A stretch of DNA of 64,000 bases from Primula veris (Eukaryota > Streptophyta > Magnoliopsida > Ericales > Primulaceae). The stretch is taken from positions 30,997,342 to 31,061,341 of the forward strand of contig OY821745.1 in NCBI GenBank assembly GCA_963682055.1. Direction: 5' to 3'. A model generated the notes under the pieces. That model saw only the letters and a list, made by a program, of their open reading frames with translations. It did not search any database and had not been told where the DNA came from. Shown here in pieces: positions 1-13,460 of the stretch. Both the position numbers and the translations under genes were made by a program. Position 1 is the first letter of the stretch. Every line of letters starts with the position of its first letter.

Positions 1-1614
1 AAAGTATATCTAATACTCTTAAACAAACATTCATAGATGAGGAAAGGAAGCAGTTGAAGTAAAGCTACGAACATAGTACTAAAACTTCCAAATAGCTTGT
101 ACAGACTTGGAATTATTCCAAAACCCCTCCACTCAAATCACCTTAATTGCCTCGTTTTAGATTAAAAAAAAACACAACTTAACTGCAAGTCTTCAACTAT
201 TAGATTAAAACATTGATAAATTACAAATGACCCATGAAAACTATGGATGTTTGCACATTATATGGACATAATTTGGTTTCTAGCAATTAAATAAACTCTA
301 TAAATTGCAAGCGGCTCCCACATCAAACTTTGAAATAACAATGTACGTTTTACAAAAATAGTTTTTCTATTCCTTTTGAGATATCATGTACTATTATAAT
401 AAGCAAAGTTAACATTTGTGAGGTTGTCCTGTGAAATTTTATTAATTTTTTTTTAAAAATACTCCTAAACTTATTTATTAATTACCGTATTGCCTACTTT
501 AAAGAAAATAGAAAAAATAAAAATTAATAACACTTGTTCTCCCTTTTTAACCCCACAAAATTCTTTTCAAGTATTATCATTTTATATTCTATTTTTTTAT
601 TTTATTCTACACGTATCATCACCACACTTAAAATATTCTTTATGTTTATCGCACTACACGACGTACACGCAATGCATGAACACGATTACTAGTATACACA
701 GAAAATAGCAAGCAGAATGCATTAAGACCGACATTATTTTCTTTTAAATGAGTGTGGTTTTCTACTTTTAAGACAGTGTTCTCATCTAACAATTTCGAAA
801 TAGTAGTATTTTTTTTTTTTATCTTAGAGGCGTACATAGTTATAAAATATACTATTATTCGTTTAAACCGAACCTGTCTAGAAAAGAGTCATTGAACTCA
901 AAAATATCTCATTTCTAAATTCTACACGGTGTGTTCCGCTCCATTATTATATAGAAACCCGTAACTATACAAGAAACAAATTCGTGAAACATGATAAAAA
1001 CATAAAAGAAAAACAAAAGTTTTACGTGTAAAACAACATGAAGCGGAAAACAGAAAAATTGTTTTTCAAAAATGAATCGAGTTCGTCGTTAACTATTTTC
1101 ACTTCTGTAAAAATTAAAATACAATGTAGAATTTAATTTGGTACGAGTTGCTAGTAACCAAATATTATAAGGGTGTACTAGAAAAGCAGTCATAGTTAAT
1201 GAGTTTTTTTTTTTTTTTGCAATTTATAAACAAAACATAATAAGACAAAACAATGAATACCGTACGTGATTAACTTATGTTGTCAAAAAAACAACATAAA
1301 TAGCAAAAAGTAACCCAATCTTAAAAGATATTGGTATAAAAACAAAATAAAAATTCCCATGTTCCCTTTTTATGAACTTGGAAAATAGCCATAGTTTATG
1401 ATATTTATCCTTTTATTTATAAATTTTGGACAAAATATGTACCAAAAAGAAAACATAAAGACAAAACAATAAAGACATCTTTGATACCGTACGTGACTTA
1501 CTTAGGTTGTAAGAAAAAAACAACATAAATAGAAAACAAAAAACTCCCATTTTCCATTTTATATCTCTCTCTTAAAATCTCAACAATTAAAACCCTAATT
1601 TCACAATAGCCCAA
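1..1614. other. Intergenic, upstream of the IRE1 gene
   Basis: AT-rich DNA without a convincing gene; the short ORFs here have no recognisable motif. It should hold the promoter and 5' UTR of the downstream gene. A telo-box-like AAAACCCTAA lies at about 1589-1597, roughly 20 bases before the start codon, next to a CT-rich stretch. An imperfect direct repeat is listed separately. Confidence 0.7.
1221..1540. repeat. Imperfect direct repeat in the IRE1 upstream region
   Basis: Two related blocks, about 1221-1305 and 1415-1535, share AAGACAAAACAAT, ACCGTACGTGA and an AACAACATAAATAG core in the same order and orientation. The second copy has small insertions. The repeated ACCGTACGTGA carries an ACGT core that could bind bZIP factors, but this is inference only. 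Confidence 0.6.
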
Positions 1615-4600
1615 ATGATTTACAAATTAATCCGGCAAATATGCGTTTTGATTATAATATTTGTTGTTTTTCATTTATCTTTATCTACCAGCGATGTTGA
1701 TCAATTATCACCGGATTTTCTACGCGAAGATATTAATTTCCTGACCCGACCCGTTACTGGGAGAAACTTGTTGTCTTACAAGTCAGTATATTATCACATC
1801 TTTTATTATTATTTATATGATTTTTAAGATTTCTGTGGTGGGTTTTTGATGTTTTCACTAATTTTAATGTAATTGCAGCTCTAAGTTTAAGATTTAGGCC
1901 GATAGTTTATTAATTTGATTTATTTAGAAGAAAAAAATACTGATTTTTTGTTTAGGAGTTATAAGCCTATGAACTCATTGCTGAATGCCAAATAAGCTTA
2001 TTTATATGATTATTTAGTTGTTTTCTATGATTTAAGTGATGGGTTTTTTGTTTTTTTTTTTAATAATTTTGATGTAATTTTGAAGCTCTAAGTTTAGGAC
2101 TTAGGCTTATCTCATTGATAAATGTGCCAATAATTTGGTTTATTTGAATTTATCAGAAAAAAAGACTTATTGTTGTTTAGCAGTTTAGCTTTAGCCGATA
2201 AACTCATTGCTAAAATGTGCCAAATAAGTTTACTCATGTATTTATTTAGTTCTTTTCTGCGATTTAAGTGATGGGTTTTTGATCTTTTACTAATTTTAAT
2301 GTATTTTTAACGCTAAGTATGATAATGGTTAGGCATTAGGCTTTATTCAGAAAAATGATTGTTCTTTTTCTTAAGAGTTAAGCTTTAGCTTATTATCTCA
2401 TTGCTGAAATGTGTTAAATAAGTTAAACATGTATTTATATTGTTTTTTTTTTCTAAGATTTAAGTGATGGTTTTGTTTTTGTTTTTTTAGTAATCTTAAT
2501 GTAATTGCAGCTCTTAGTATGATCATGGCTAGGGATTAGACTTTATTCAAGAAAAAAACTATTTTTTGTTTAGAAGTTCAGCTTTAGCCTATAAACTCAT
2601 TGCTGAAATGTGCCAATAAATTTATTTATGTATTTATTTAGTTTTTTTCCCAAGATTTGAGAGAGTTTTTTTTTGTTTTGTTTTTTACTACTTTTAATGT
2701 ATTTGCAGCTGTAAGTATGATCATGGTTAGGAATTAGGCATATCTCATTGCTAAATTGTGGCCAATAGTTTCTTGATTTGATAAAATTGTGTGCCACATG
2801 CAAGTTAAACAGCTTTTGTTTGGATCAATTGATTAGTTTTCTGTATTTGGATTCATGATGTCCCCATCCAAATAAATGCAGATCCATTTTCAAGAATATT
2901 TAATCAATAAATTCCAGTTCTCCATTTAGTATTTTATGTGGTTTTTAAAATGTACAAGAGGAGTTCTAATCGTTTCGAAGCTTATAATATCATTGAAAGA
3001 AATACAAAAGCCTTTTTAATTAGTTTGTTTAGGTTAATATTGAGCGGATCCTTTATATTTTTAGTCTTTAGGTATTCAATTCATTATTGTGTTTTGACTT
3101 TCTGATAAGGGAAATGATGACAGAATTCTTATGTCCTATTAGTACTGTTAATTGTAATATTTTCATTTTGCCTATAATCCAGAAAAAATGAACATGAAAC
3201 TGCTTTGGTCGCTACCCTGGATGGTAAAATCCATTTGGTGGAGCCTAATTCTAGGGAAGTATTCTGGTCGTTTGCATCTGGACCGTCAATTTATTCCTCA
3301 TATCAGGCCCCTGCCGAGCATGATAATGATAATGAAAATTCTTCACGTATAGGCAGCTTTTTTATAGACTGTGGTGATGACTGGGCATTGTATATGCACG
3401 ATGAGTTTGGTAAGAGGGTATGTCTTAAACATTATCTTATGTTTAAGAAAAAATAACTAGAGTACAATTTTACTCGTACTGTACAAATGGAGTCTAACTT
3501 TTTCCCCATACATGCTTACTTCATAAGCTAATATAGTTTCAGATAATTAACATGTGTGGGAAAGACTAAAAGACAATTAAGTGATGAAACTCAACGCACA
3601 GTTTTAGTGATTGTTATCTTTCAATTATTTCAAAATAAGGTCTATGCATTTTCATTATAACACACAAAGTCGATTAGTTCATCTTTGGATACAATTCTGT
3701 GCGTTCATAAATCAATGTAGTTTCTAAATTCTAAAAATTAAAACTTCAAATGGAAGACAAACAGGCAACAAAATGATCAATTACTGGACGTTTAGGTTTA
3801 CTGATTACTCATGGGCCTGTTAACCAGAAAAAAAGTTTTATTGATTACTTGTTCAGTACTTTTCAGAACTACTAAACATTGTAGGACCCGTTTCGAGAAG
3901 CATGATATACATTCACTTTTATTTCTAACTACACAAATTTAATTACTTCAAGTTTGCATATTATTCTTCATGTCTAAAGGTTAAGTTTTAAACTTGACTT
4001 AAGACTGTTATAGAAAGATATAAAGTTGTTAGTCCTCATAAGTGTTTATACCTTAAAACTGCTATTAAAGAAATCTAAATTGTGACTTTCTGAATGTTTG
4101 TAAATAATCGCTTGCACAGAAACTTAAAGAAAGTGTTGAAGATTTTATCAGTAACACTCCGCTGATAGCCGAAGATGGAGGAGTTGTTCTGGGGTCAAAG
4201 AAAACAACCGTTTTTCTAGTTGACGCAAAGACCGGAAGATTAATATATACGTATGGCCTGTCTGATGCTTCTCCCAATTCACAACATAATGGTGAAAGTA
4301 ATGTGTTAGATCCTGTGAACCTTTTACCTGAGGAGCTACCTCTTTACATAACGAGAACCGACTATTCACTGAAATCATATGTTCTAAATACCAATAAGGA
4401 ACTATGGAACTTGACGGTTTCTGAAATAGGGGCTGCTTTTTTATGCCAAGACATTGAAAATTCATTTAACGACGCTCTCTTAGAGAGAGAATATGATCTT
4501 CCTTCTAAAGCTGGTCTTCCTTTCAATATGCCGTTGCCATGTCAATCAAAAGCCGTCGTTTATCGTTTTCAAAACCCTACTATGCTTCTAGACTCAAACA

Positions 4601-7600
4601 ATGCAAACATGTTAACTGGACCTAAACGTACGTACTTGATGCTTCCCGCGTCCGGTAATAGCGGTGCGAGTTTTACTTCGGAACCAGAAGTTGACAAATC
4701 AGATTTTTCTAATAAAAATAAGGGGCTTCTCATGCCTGCTTCAAACCCATTTCCGCCTTTTCTACCAAACATAGACCAATTATCAGACACCCATCAAAGC
4801 AAGAACATTGACTTAGTCCCCGCTCTTATTCAAACAAATGAAAATTTAGAGCCTTCTGGTGTGCAAGACGCGGCAACACGTACTTATATTCTTCTTGGTA
4901 TTATTTTTGTGGGTATTATGGTCTTCCTGTCTTTAAGGGTTAGAGAAAACGTCGATAATAATAATCAGGCCAGTAGTTTAAACGGAAATGCAAAAAAGAA
5001 GAAATCTCGAAAGTCAAGAAAGAACATTGTAAAGGAGACTACTACATCATCAGATAGTGGTAACGAATCATATGACAATAACAAACCATGGTTGAAGTTA
5101 AACCAATCAATGGTTGATTACAATGGTGGGAGAACAATTGGGAAATTATTTGTCTCGAATAAAGAAATTGCAAAGGGCAGCAACGGCACTATTGTTCTCG
5201 AGGGAATTTATGAAGGTCGTTCGGTAGCTGTAAAACGCCTCGTGAAGGCTCATCATGATGTTGCTTTTAAAGAAATACAGAATTTAATAGCATCCGATAG
5301 ACATCCGAATGTTGTTCGTTGGTATGGGGTTGAATCCGATCAGGATTTTGTTTATTTATCTTTAGAGCGGTGCTCTTGTAGTTTGGGCGATCTCATAGAG
5401 ATGTGCTCGGGCAGTGAAAACACGTCTAATGTCGAATATAAAGTTCAGTTGGATTCGTTTAGGGATACCGTACAGGATGTCAAATTATGGAAAGAAAATG
5501 GATATCCGTCACCTTTGTTACTGAAACTGATGAAGTAAGTATCAAGTCTCTTCGTTTTTTGTATCTGTCACCGTTTTAGTGTATTGTTTTTTTTCCTGTG
5601 TTCCTGTTTTCGACATCTAATCAAATATAGAAAAAAGGTTCTTTGCGGGTTTTGAAAGATTTCTAGGCTTGCTAATCAAAATAAGAGATGTTTTAAAAAT
5701 AGCAATTGTTTAGTGTCCATATTTGAACTTATTTCTCCTATGATATCTATGTAAGAATGTGAGATGAACTTCGCGCAATTTCATGAAAGAAATTTGATTC
5801 CTAATGATGAATATTAGTAATTAAAATTTAAGATATTAATAAAAGGGAAATTTATGTCTTGGTGCTGGCTATTTGTGCTCTTTTCGACAGCCACAAAGTG
5901 CTTTTAAACAAAGATTATCACTAAAAAAAAAATCCGTATATAATTTTGGTTACTTACAGTATATTTAGAAAACTACCAACCTCTGAAGAGTTGGTTAACT
6001 TAATTTCACTTCCTTTTTAGTTTTTATAACATTTTTATAAGGTATGGTAATCACATTTTCTTTCACCCTCTGACCTCTGTTCTACTTATCTAATATGACA
6101 GATCTTAAACTTCATGTTTACTAACACAGGGATGTAGTTTCTGGAGTGATGCATTTGCACGAGCTGGGAATTGTTCATCGAGACCTGAAGCCCCAAAATG
6201 TTTTAATTATAAAAGAAAAATCTTTATGTGCAAAGCTTTCTGATATGGGTATCAGCAAGCTCCTCGCTGCAAATATGTCATCCTTGGGCCTTCATGCAAC
6301 TGGTAAGTATTATAATAATATATGTGAACCACATTTGTCCTTCAAGCTTCTTCTCTAAAAAAGAGTTTAATTCATCCTTCTACAAGACATATGGTTTTTC
6401 CCGGGTTAAATATTCACTCATTTTAAGATTCAAATGAACTTCTCTTCTTATAGTCAACTGTTGTGCCTTTTCACTTTTCAGCCTTGTAGCATATAACTTT
6501 CTTGTGAGTTTGTAAACCGTTAACCTTTAGGTGTTCTACTGAGCTGAAAGATAAACATTTTTTCCAATTACTCTTGATGTGTGCCACCTAGCTAAGATGT
6601 CTTTGCTACCGGTTGCGACCATCTCCAGACTTTGTTCTCAGGAATCATGCATACTTAACTTCTTAATCATATTTATAGAATTTACCACAAAAAATAATAA
6701 ACAAGATGGTTTCTCATTTTCTCTCTCTCTCTCTTCCTTTCTGAACTAACCTCAACGATTACCCAGATGAAATGATTGGATTGTCTGAATAATCAATTTT
6801 GTAGACTTTATTTCGCTTTTATGAAAGTTAATTGGAATTATACATCTCTTAGATGTAGTTCAGTGAATGATAAGAAAGAATCTTGGAATTACACTTTTTC
6901 TTTCTCCCATTTGCTCTCTAGATTTTGTAAATTATAAGAGAGAATACTTCTTTCATTTTCTTTATGTTTTAAAGGTAAACCAATTGTGAGTCCTAGATTT
7001 GCTGAGGTCCTGCTTGTAGATCCTAAGTATGGATTATTTGGGTAGATTAAAGTCTGGAGGTGATATCACCCCTTTTTTAAAATGAGATCTGTTTTTTGTT
7101 CTTTTTCCTGAAGTTATACTACTTGTTACACACAGGTTATGGTAGTTCTGGTTGGCAAGCACCTGAACAGCTACTGCATGAGCGCCAAACACGGGCAGTT
7201 GACATATTCAGCTTAGGTTGTGTATTATTTTATTGCCTTACCGGTGGCAAACATCCCTTTGGGGATCATCTTGAAAGAGATATCAACGTCGTAAAGAACA
7301 AAACAGATCTTTTCTTAGTGGAGTGTATACCAGAAGCTATGGATCTCTTCACTTGTTTACTTGATCCCAATTGCGATGTCAGGTAATAAGAGAATTTGCT
7401 TCTTTTTTATCACATGGAAATGGTTTATTTAAGTGGACTTTTGACCTCTTGTAAATTCTTCTCTTTGGACAGAGTGAGGGGTGCTTTTAGACTGTTATTT
7501 TTGTCTTTTAGATTGAATAAAATTATCTTATACCAGCTCATAGTTAGAGTTATGAGATGAATAAGAACTGCTCGCTATGAGTTCATAAAGACTTCGTTCT

Positions 7601-9525
7601 ATCAGACAAATTAATTTCAGTGGCTACATGAATTTGGGAATTGAAACGGATGTAATGTTCAGAAACTATGGCTGGGCTATTTAAGAACCGCATCAGGTCA
7701 CAGGTGTGCTTACACACAACGGACACTTTTTATTATGATGGAAGGGTAGTTGGTTTGTTTTGCTCTACTAGAAAAGTTTTGAGAAATTTTATTTTGCGAA
7801 CTTTTGTCTAAACTATACTGGAGGTCAATTTGAAATATCTTAGGGGCTCAATTAGAAATCAACGTGATCTTCTTTTATGCTCTAGATGAGCAAGATGTTT
7901 AAGAACCTTTATCATGCAAACTATTGTCTGATTAATACTGGATGCAATTTAACATATCTTAGGGGTTCAATATGAAATCGATGTGATCTTCTCTTTTACA
8001 TGACCAAGAAGGATTTTAAATCTAGATCTACTTAACTGAAGAAATATATAGTTGTTTAGCGTGCAACTGTTTATTTAAAATAATGAACTGAACATGGTAG
8101 TTATAGTTTACAAGAAAGTCTACTACTAAATGCCAGCTCAAACTTCCAACAGATGCTGATTTTTAAAGATCAAATTGTTATTTTCTTTGGTAATTTATAA
8201 ATATAGCTTAAACTATTTGGGTGCTTAATTATTGGTTCTTTTAGCATTTATAGTAATGTTATCTTGCTATCTGGTTGAGTAGGCTCTTGTAGATCAACAA
8301 TCGGAGTCGTGTGTTAAATAGGTTGGTTGAGTGTTATTGCTGGCAGATCAAAAGGACTGAGGTGCTTTAGATATTTAATAACCTAAGAAATTCTGTGGAT
8401 AGATCGATTTTTGTCATCTATATTTTGATTACTCTTTATTGAGGATATGCATCTGTCGAATAGATTCTGATTGGCATATTGATGTCGATTATAAGACTTA
8501 AATTGACCTCGAAAATGGCGGGTATTGACCTGATTAGTGATTATTACCAAATTCTTACATCGCTTTTGTTTGTATGGATTACAAGTCCCACAAGCCTCTG
8601 ACATCGTAACCTACATTTTGCGCTTCTCTGTGTAGATTTTTTTTCTTTTGGCTTGATAATTTCATTTTCCAGGTGGTATTAGCACCGCAGGTGTTGTTTG
8701 AGACCTTTCATTATTTTTGTTATTTTAGACCTTTCATTATTTTTGGTGACCTAATTGGATCTTATTTTTTGATAAGACATTATTTTGAGGTTGTTTGTGT
8801 ACTCCTTTGTAATTGCAATTGTAAGCTATAAAAGTTTATGCTGGGGGATAAATACTTTTTACACTAATGTAAATTCTTAGTTTTGCATATTTCGATTGAA
8901 ATTGGTGTTATCCTCCCAATTCTGGTTTATTTTGTTATTTTATTTTTGCAGGCCAAAGGCATCAGAGGTGTTTAATCACCCTTTGTTTTGGGACTCGGAA
9001 TTAAGATTATCATTTCTCCGTGATACGAGTGATAGGGTTGAGTTAGAAGATAGGGAAGCTTGCTCAGATCTTTTAAATGATTTAGAAAGTACTGGTCCAT
9101 TGGCTTTAGTAACAAAATGGGACGAAAAAATGGAACTGGCTTTCCTCAATAATATTGGTCGGTACAGGCGTTATAAATTCAATAGCGTCCGTGACCTACT
9201 GCGGGTCATTCGAAACAAGTTGAATCACTATCGAGAACTTCCTCTTGAAATTCAGGTAAATTCTCATTTTCTACTTTTCTATATTAGATTGACTAAGCGC
9301 AATACCGATGTCCTAAGAAAAAACGGAATAGATACATATGGTATTTATATAATTCGATTTATAAATGTGTTTCAGGAAATTCTCGGATCTGTACCTGAAG
9401 GGTTTGATGGCTATTTTGCTAGTCGATTTCCTAAATTATTGATTGAAGTATATAAAGTGATATACAAACATTGCAAGGAAGAAGAAACCTTTTGCAAGTA
9501 CTTCAAAGGAAATAGTGGAGTATAA
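1615..9525 (+). CDS. IRE1: IRE1-like ER stress sensor kinase/endoribonuclease
   Basis: Seven exons: 1615-1781, 3183-3417, 4120-5534, 6130-6302, 7136-7382, 8952-9255, 9376-9525. They join in frame into about 896 residues, close to known plant IRE1. Residues 1-26 look like a signal peptide, followed by the lumenal sensor (motif REVFWSFASGPSIYSSYQ). A membrane segment lies at about 389-408 (TYILLGIIFVGIMVFLSLRV). The cytosolic kinase has a KGSNGT loop, Lys506 in VAVKRL, HRDLKPQN with Asp624, and DMG at 644-646. The C-terminal KEN RNase domain (about 760-896) keeps the RNKLNHY core with Arg833, Asn834 and His838. In plants this family splices bZIP60 mRNA during the unfolded protein response. All catalytic residues I could check are present, so the gene looks functional. 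Orthology to IRE1A or IRE1B was not resolved. Confidence 0.95.
1827..2780. repeat. Tandem repeats filling IRE1 intron 1
   Basis: About five degenerate units of roughly 190-235 bases fill most of the first intron. Landmarks recur in order: GATTTAAGTGATGG (near 2030, 2262, 2458), CATTGCTGAAATGTGCCAA or close variants (near 1978, 2210, 2400, 2600), and AGCTCTAAGT or AGTATGATCATGG (near 1879, 2085, 2511, 2708). No coding content was seen. Confidence 0.75.
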
Positions 9526-10132
9526 CCGGCAGTTCTCGAAGTGAAGGCTTCGAGAGGAGCCTAACAATAGAAAATGTCATAAACTGTACTGAAATTTATA
9601 GCATTTGAAGGACAGTATCTATAGCTGAAAAAACAAAAGTTTCACAAGACAAACATGTTGTAAAGATGACATTATTATTGTGTTGTAAATATAGCTGAAC
9701 CAGATAATATATGAACTGTTTGTATTTAATCAATCACCTTCCGGAATTTGTAAAGAAATGGCCTATTTTCTTGCCTTTGTATGTATAACGTATATCACTA
9801 TATATTGTTTAATATTAGCAGGTTGGACTTTATCAGCTGCATAAAACGCCCTATTTTAAATGTATGACTTACCACTGTTTTCATTTGGCTCTAAAACTAT
9901 TAATATTTTTGTAGTGAACCAGACACTTTGAGCTTTAAATTGGTCAATTTAATGATAAATTGAATGTATCACAAGATTCACAACCTTTTTTGTTCTAACA
10001 TGTAGACTAGTATTATAGAGCATAAAAGTGAAAAGCCGAAATGTATTAAGAAGAGAGCCAAATCGGAAGGCTTCTGAAAATCTGAGAGTAGCCAAACCAA
10101 TATAATACTAAAATGAGCTTTCGTTCAGTTTT
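9526..10132. other. 3' flank of the IRE1 gene
   Basis: AT-rich DNA holding the 3' UTR and polyadenylation region of the preceding gene. No clear AATAAA hexamer was pinned and no other gene was seen. Confidence 0.6.
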
Positions 10133-10549
10133 TGTAACGATCCGGTCCTCCGACCAGACCACCACCATCTGCTTATTACCACCAATATTGTCAGTTTTGG
10201 CTCAATTTCGTCCTCGTTTCTTGGACCGTACGGTTTTAAAAGGTCTTGTGACTCCCAAATTAGGTCAGAGATGTTACATCAATTGGTATCAGAGCCGTTA
10301 TCTAGTCGATGTGAGCACTGACAACCCCGGAAAGACGGCGTGCCCGACGAAGACGTCGTGCCTGAAGTGGGAAAGGTGTAAGAACCCGGATTTTCATAGG
10401 AAAATACCGTGGTAAAGAGAAATGAATTATCACAAAGGTTTTTTAAAATCGTGCGGCCCGAGAAGCGAGGAGGAAATCGGCTCAAAGCGGACAGTATTGG
10501 TGGTAGGAAGCAGATGGTGGCGGTTTGGTCGGAGAATCGGGTCGTTACA
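10133..10549. mobile_element. Two small LTR-like arms in inverted orientation (TRIM-like remnant)
   Basis: The left arm (10133-10278) begins TGTAACGATCCGG and ends TTACA. Five bases later comes TGGTATCAGAGCC (10284-10296), the classic initiator tRNA-Met primer site. The right arm (10377-10549), read on the minus strand, begins TGTAACGACCCG and ends GGGTTCTTACA. It matches the left arm over its first roughly 130 bases and matches the fragment at 30891-31115 over its whole length. Small LTRs plus a primer site with no coding sequence suggest a TRIM or other short non-autonomous LTR element. The inverted arrangement is unusual and may reflect nested insertion or rearrangement. The ORFs crossing it are not genes. 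Confidence 0.6.
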
Positions 10550-12080
10550 GTTTTAATAGAAAGAATGGGAAACTCGATACGGTTTACACTCTAATCGGAA
10601 TTTCATGCTCTACTGAGCACAAACTGCCAACGAGTGGAATAGTGAAATAGACAGGAATCTATGCTAGCTCGGTTGGCTAGGTCGATGGTACGACTCGTGC
10701 TAGCTCCCTTTTTTATGAATATCCTTTTTTTTTTTGTTACTTTACTCATATAGTCATATATCAATCATTGCACAATGAATATAATAATTTTGGTTCAGGT
10801 TTCTTTAATTAACTTTATTAACTAATATAAATTAATAATACCACTATTTTTAAATACTCAAAATCTAATATATTTTCTTTGGTCAAATCAAATTCATACA
10901 TTGTTTTTGAAATGAAATCTCGCTTTAATTTTCTTTACTCGATATTAGTTTTGAAATGAGGAATATAGATTCTAAATAATATTCCTTATATCATGTTTAC
11001 TTGTTATTATACTAAAAGCTCTCTACTTTCATAAGTTATAGACAATAAAATAAATATTATTAGATGGAGGTTACACCTAAATAAAGGTTATTATAAAATT
11101 TAATATTGTTAGATGGAGGTTACATGTAAACGTTTATGTAATAAGCACAATTTAGTTGGGTTAATTATACTTCAGTATCATAAATTGCAATCTCATCGGT
11201 TTTATACCATTAACTATCAAAATTTATTTTTAATACCATCAAGTTTATGTTATATTAGCATTTAATACAAAACCCTATCATGTAATAAGCACAGATATTT
11301 TTAAATTATGTGCAGTTTTACCGGCTGATAACTTGTATAAAAAATTGTCGATTGAAATAATTTTTAAATTTTTTTTAATCATATAACTTTAACTTCCGAA
11401 ATATATAATTAACTTTTAAAAAATTCATTTCGGTAATCTTAATATAAATTATGGTCGGTTAAAATTATAAATACTTGCATAGTGGACAATTAATTAGAAA
11501 AAGAGGGGATAATATAATTATTATGAGTAATTCTCATTTTCGCCCATAAAAGACGGCAAGTAACAAAAATAACATCCAGTGGTGTAGAGAAAAATAACAA
11601 CTTCTGTAATTTTCTTTTTGAATCAGGTAATTATATCAATTTTTTTCAGAATAATTTGTACATCGTTGGACAAGAATGGATGGAGGAATGTACGATCATT
11701 AGGTTTGTTCTTGCTTTTCTCTGACATTATTCATTAACAAATGTTGATACGTACTTTATTCTCCTATTTTCCAACATTCTCGGTCGGTTCGGAAGGCCCC
11801 GGAATTTTTATTTTAACAAAATAATGCATATATGCAACTTTTTATATAAATATATAAACATTTCGGTTGATTACAAAAAATATATATATAAACATTTCGG
11901 TGCATGAATCATTACACTCGCACACTTTGCGCAGCCGAAAGTTACGTCATTCTCTACCATTAGGTCTTTGCTTCGAACCGCTTCTACATTTGTTTTCTTT
12001 TTGCTAATTAAACTTAAATTTCAAAAAATTCTTATCAACCAACATGGGTAGAAGTAGAACTCAAGACCTACGACTCAAAC
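10550..12080. other. Intergenic AT-rich stretch with MITE-like debris
   Basis: No gene seen. A block near 11040-11130 repeats TAGATGGAGGTTACA twice in tandem. The stretch 11315-11375 shares ACCGGCT and AACTT.TATAAAAA with the MITE at 44699-44852 and may be a relative. The 5' target duplication of the gypsy element (CAAAC) is at 12076-12080. Confidence 0.6.
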
Positions 12081-12649
12081 TGATAAAGCCATAACTTTGG
12101 TCGGTCGCGTTAGGCTTTTCAATAATGATATAATGATAAATCAACCGTGAATAAATGATACTTCCTGATCTTTATTATTGCTCGGATTATTGTTCTTGTT
12201 CGGACTATTACATTTGCTCAGATTAGTATTTCGGTTCTACAATTATGCTCGATATAACTATTTGATCTCTCGTCTTGATCTTTCTCCTCTCTTATTCGGT
12301 GCTCGGCTGTCTTTTCTCGGTTTATTTCTCGAAGTGATATGCTTTGGTTAGTTTCTCTCTTTTCTTAACTTCTCTCTATAATTTTTGGATAGATTTTCCG
12401 GTCCTTTTCTAGGAGGGGTAGCTGGCTATTTATAGGCAACTGCGCCTTCTAGGATATTGACAAATGTCTTCATCCCAGGGGTTTTTCAGACAAGGGTCCC
12501 CCTTTGATTGGGCTTGGGCTTTTGGGTAGTAGCACCTCAATTCCTATAAAAAGTATGAGATGACCCATTTAAGCGTTGGATACCCAGTTATAAAGTGGGC
12601 TGATTATGACCCGAATAAGATATTCGGGTCTAATTTTTATGTTCTATCA
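12081..12649 (-). repeat. LTR (3' LTR of the minus-strand gypsy element)
   Basis: Matches 28754-29322 at all positions I compared except one C/T in the ATTTTCYGGTCC segment. The + strand edges read TGATAAAGCC...TTCTATCA. On the element's sense strand a TATA box (CTATAAATAG) lies at about 12427-12436. The plus strand also has TATAAAAAG near 12544, which could drive transcription rightwards into the antisense ORFs; that is inference. Confidence 0.95.
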
Positions 12650-12832
12650 AGTGCTCCCTGACTTCCTCGGCGTGGTTTCCATGTCGGGGGAGTCATGTTC
12701 GGTTTGTCGAGAACGTTACTTCGGTCTTGTTTTTCCCAATGCTTCATCGAGAAACGCAATAGACTCGTGACGGTTCCCAGGGGGGCACATTTAATGTTTC
12801 ACATCCTAATATCTTTCTTCGAGAAAAACTCC

Positions 12833-13298
12833 TATAAAGGGGTGTGCTCCCTCCATAATTAGGCATTTTACTACTAATTTGCCCGTGACATAATGGCTTC
12901 TTCTGGTTCTACTGGTGAGAGCTCCTTTAATTATATTTCATATTTAGAAACGGAAATCAAGAAATCTCGCACCGCGAATAAGAAACTCGTGGCCAAGGTT
13001 TCAAACTACAAGAAAAGGTTGTCTGCCATGGATTCTGATCATCATGTGACGATGGCCGATCGGGATTGGGCCTATGAGCATATAAAGAAGCTCGAGGCTA
13101 ATCTGGCTAAGCAGAAGGCAGCAAAAAGGGCCTATAAGCTTGCCTTCAAGGAGTTGCATGCTCGGTCCAAACCGAGTTCGGATGACGATGAAGAAGGCTC
13201 TTCCTCGAAATAATTAGTCTTTTGTAATTTCTGTCGTAATTTCTCTTGAATGGGGAGTCTTCTCCTCAGTTGTAATCGAAGTTTTTGGAATTAATAAA
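12833..13298 (+). CDS. Antisense mini-gene A: 106-aa coiled-coil protein
   Basis: The ORF (ATG 12893 to stop 13213) encodes MASSGSTGESSFNYISYLE... with a long charged helix and an acidic-serine tail (SSDDDEEGSSSK). A TATA box (TATAAAGG, 12833) is 60 bases upstream and AATAAA (13293-13298) 80 bases downstream, so this looks like a self-contained transcription unit. It lies on the strand opposite to the retrotransposon genes, directly inside the left LTR. The C-terminal KRAYKLAFKELHARSK is shared with mini-gene B. No function is recognised; a coiled-coil oligomer is inferred. Confidence 0.65.
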
Positions 13299-13460
13299 AT
13301 ATTTTCCTTTCCTTGTTCTTGTCTGTTTATCTTCTTGATGTCTTTTTGGATGACTTTAATTGGATTTGGGAACTGTGGTTAATTCGCCTTTAATGCTCTT
13401 GGGAAGTTCAAGAGGTTGTATTTATTCGAGATGACCTTTGACCTACTCCTTGTTTCTTCT

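Noticed and set aside
4148..4790. Minus-strand ORFs opposite IRE1 exon 3
   Set aside because: Shadows of the coding exon without motifs.
10284..10296. Possible tRNA fragment
   Set aside because: TGGTATCAGAGCC is the standard retrotransposon primer site complementary to initiator tRNA-Met, and no cloverleaf surrounds it.
10113..10594. Three short ORFs on both strands
   Set aside because: They cross the small LTR arms and the primer site and have no protein similarity that I recognise.
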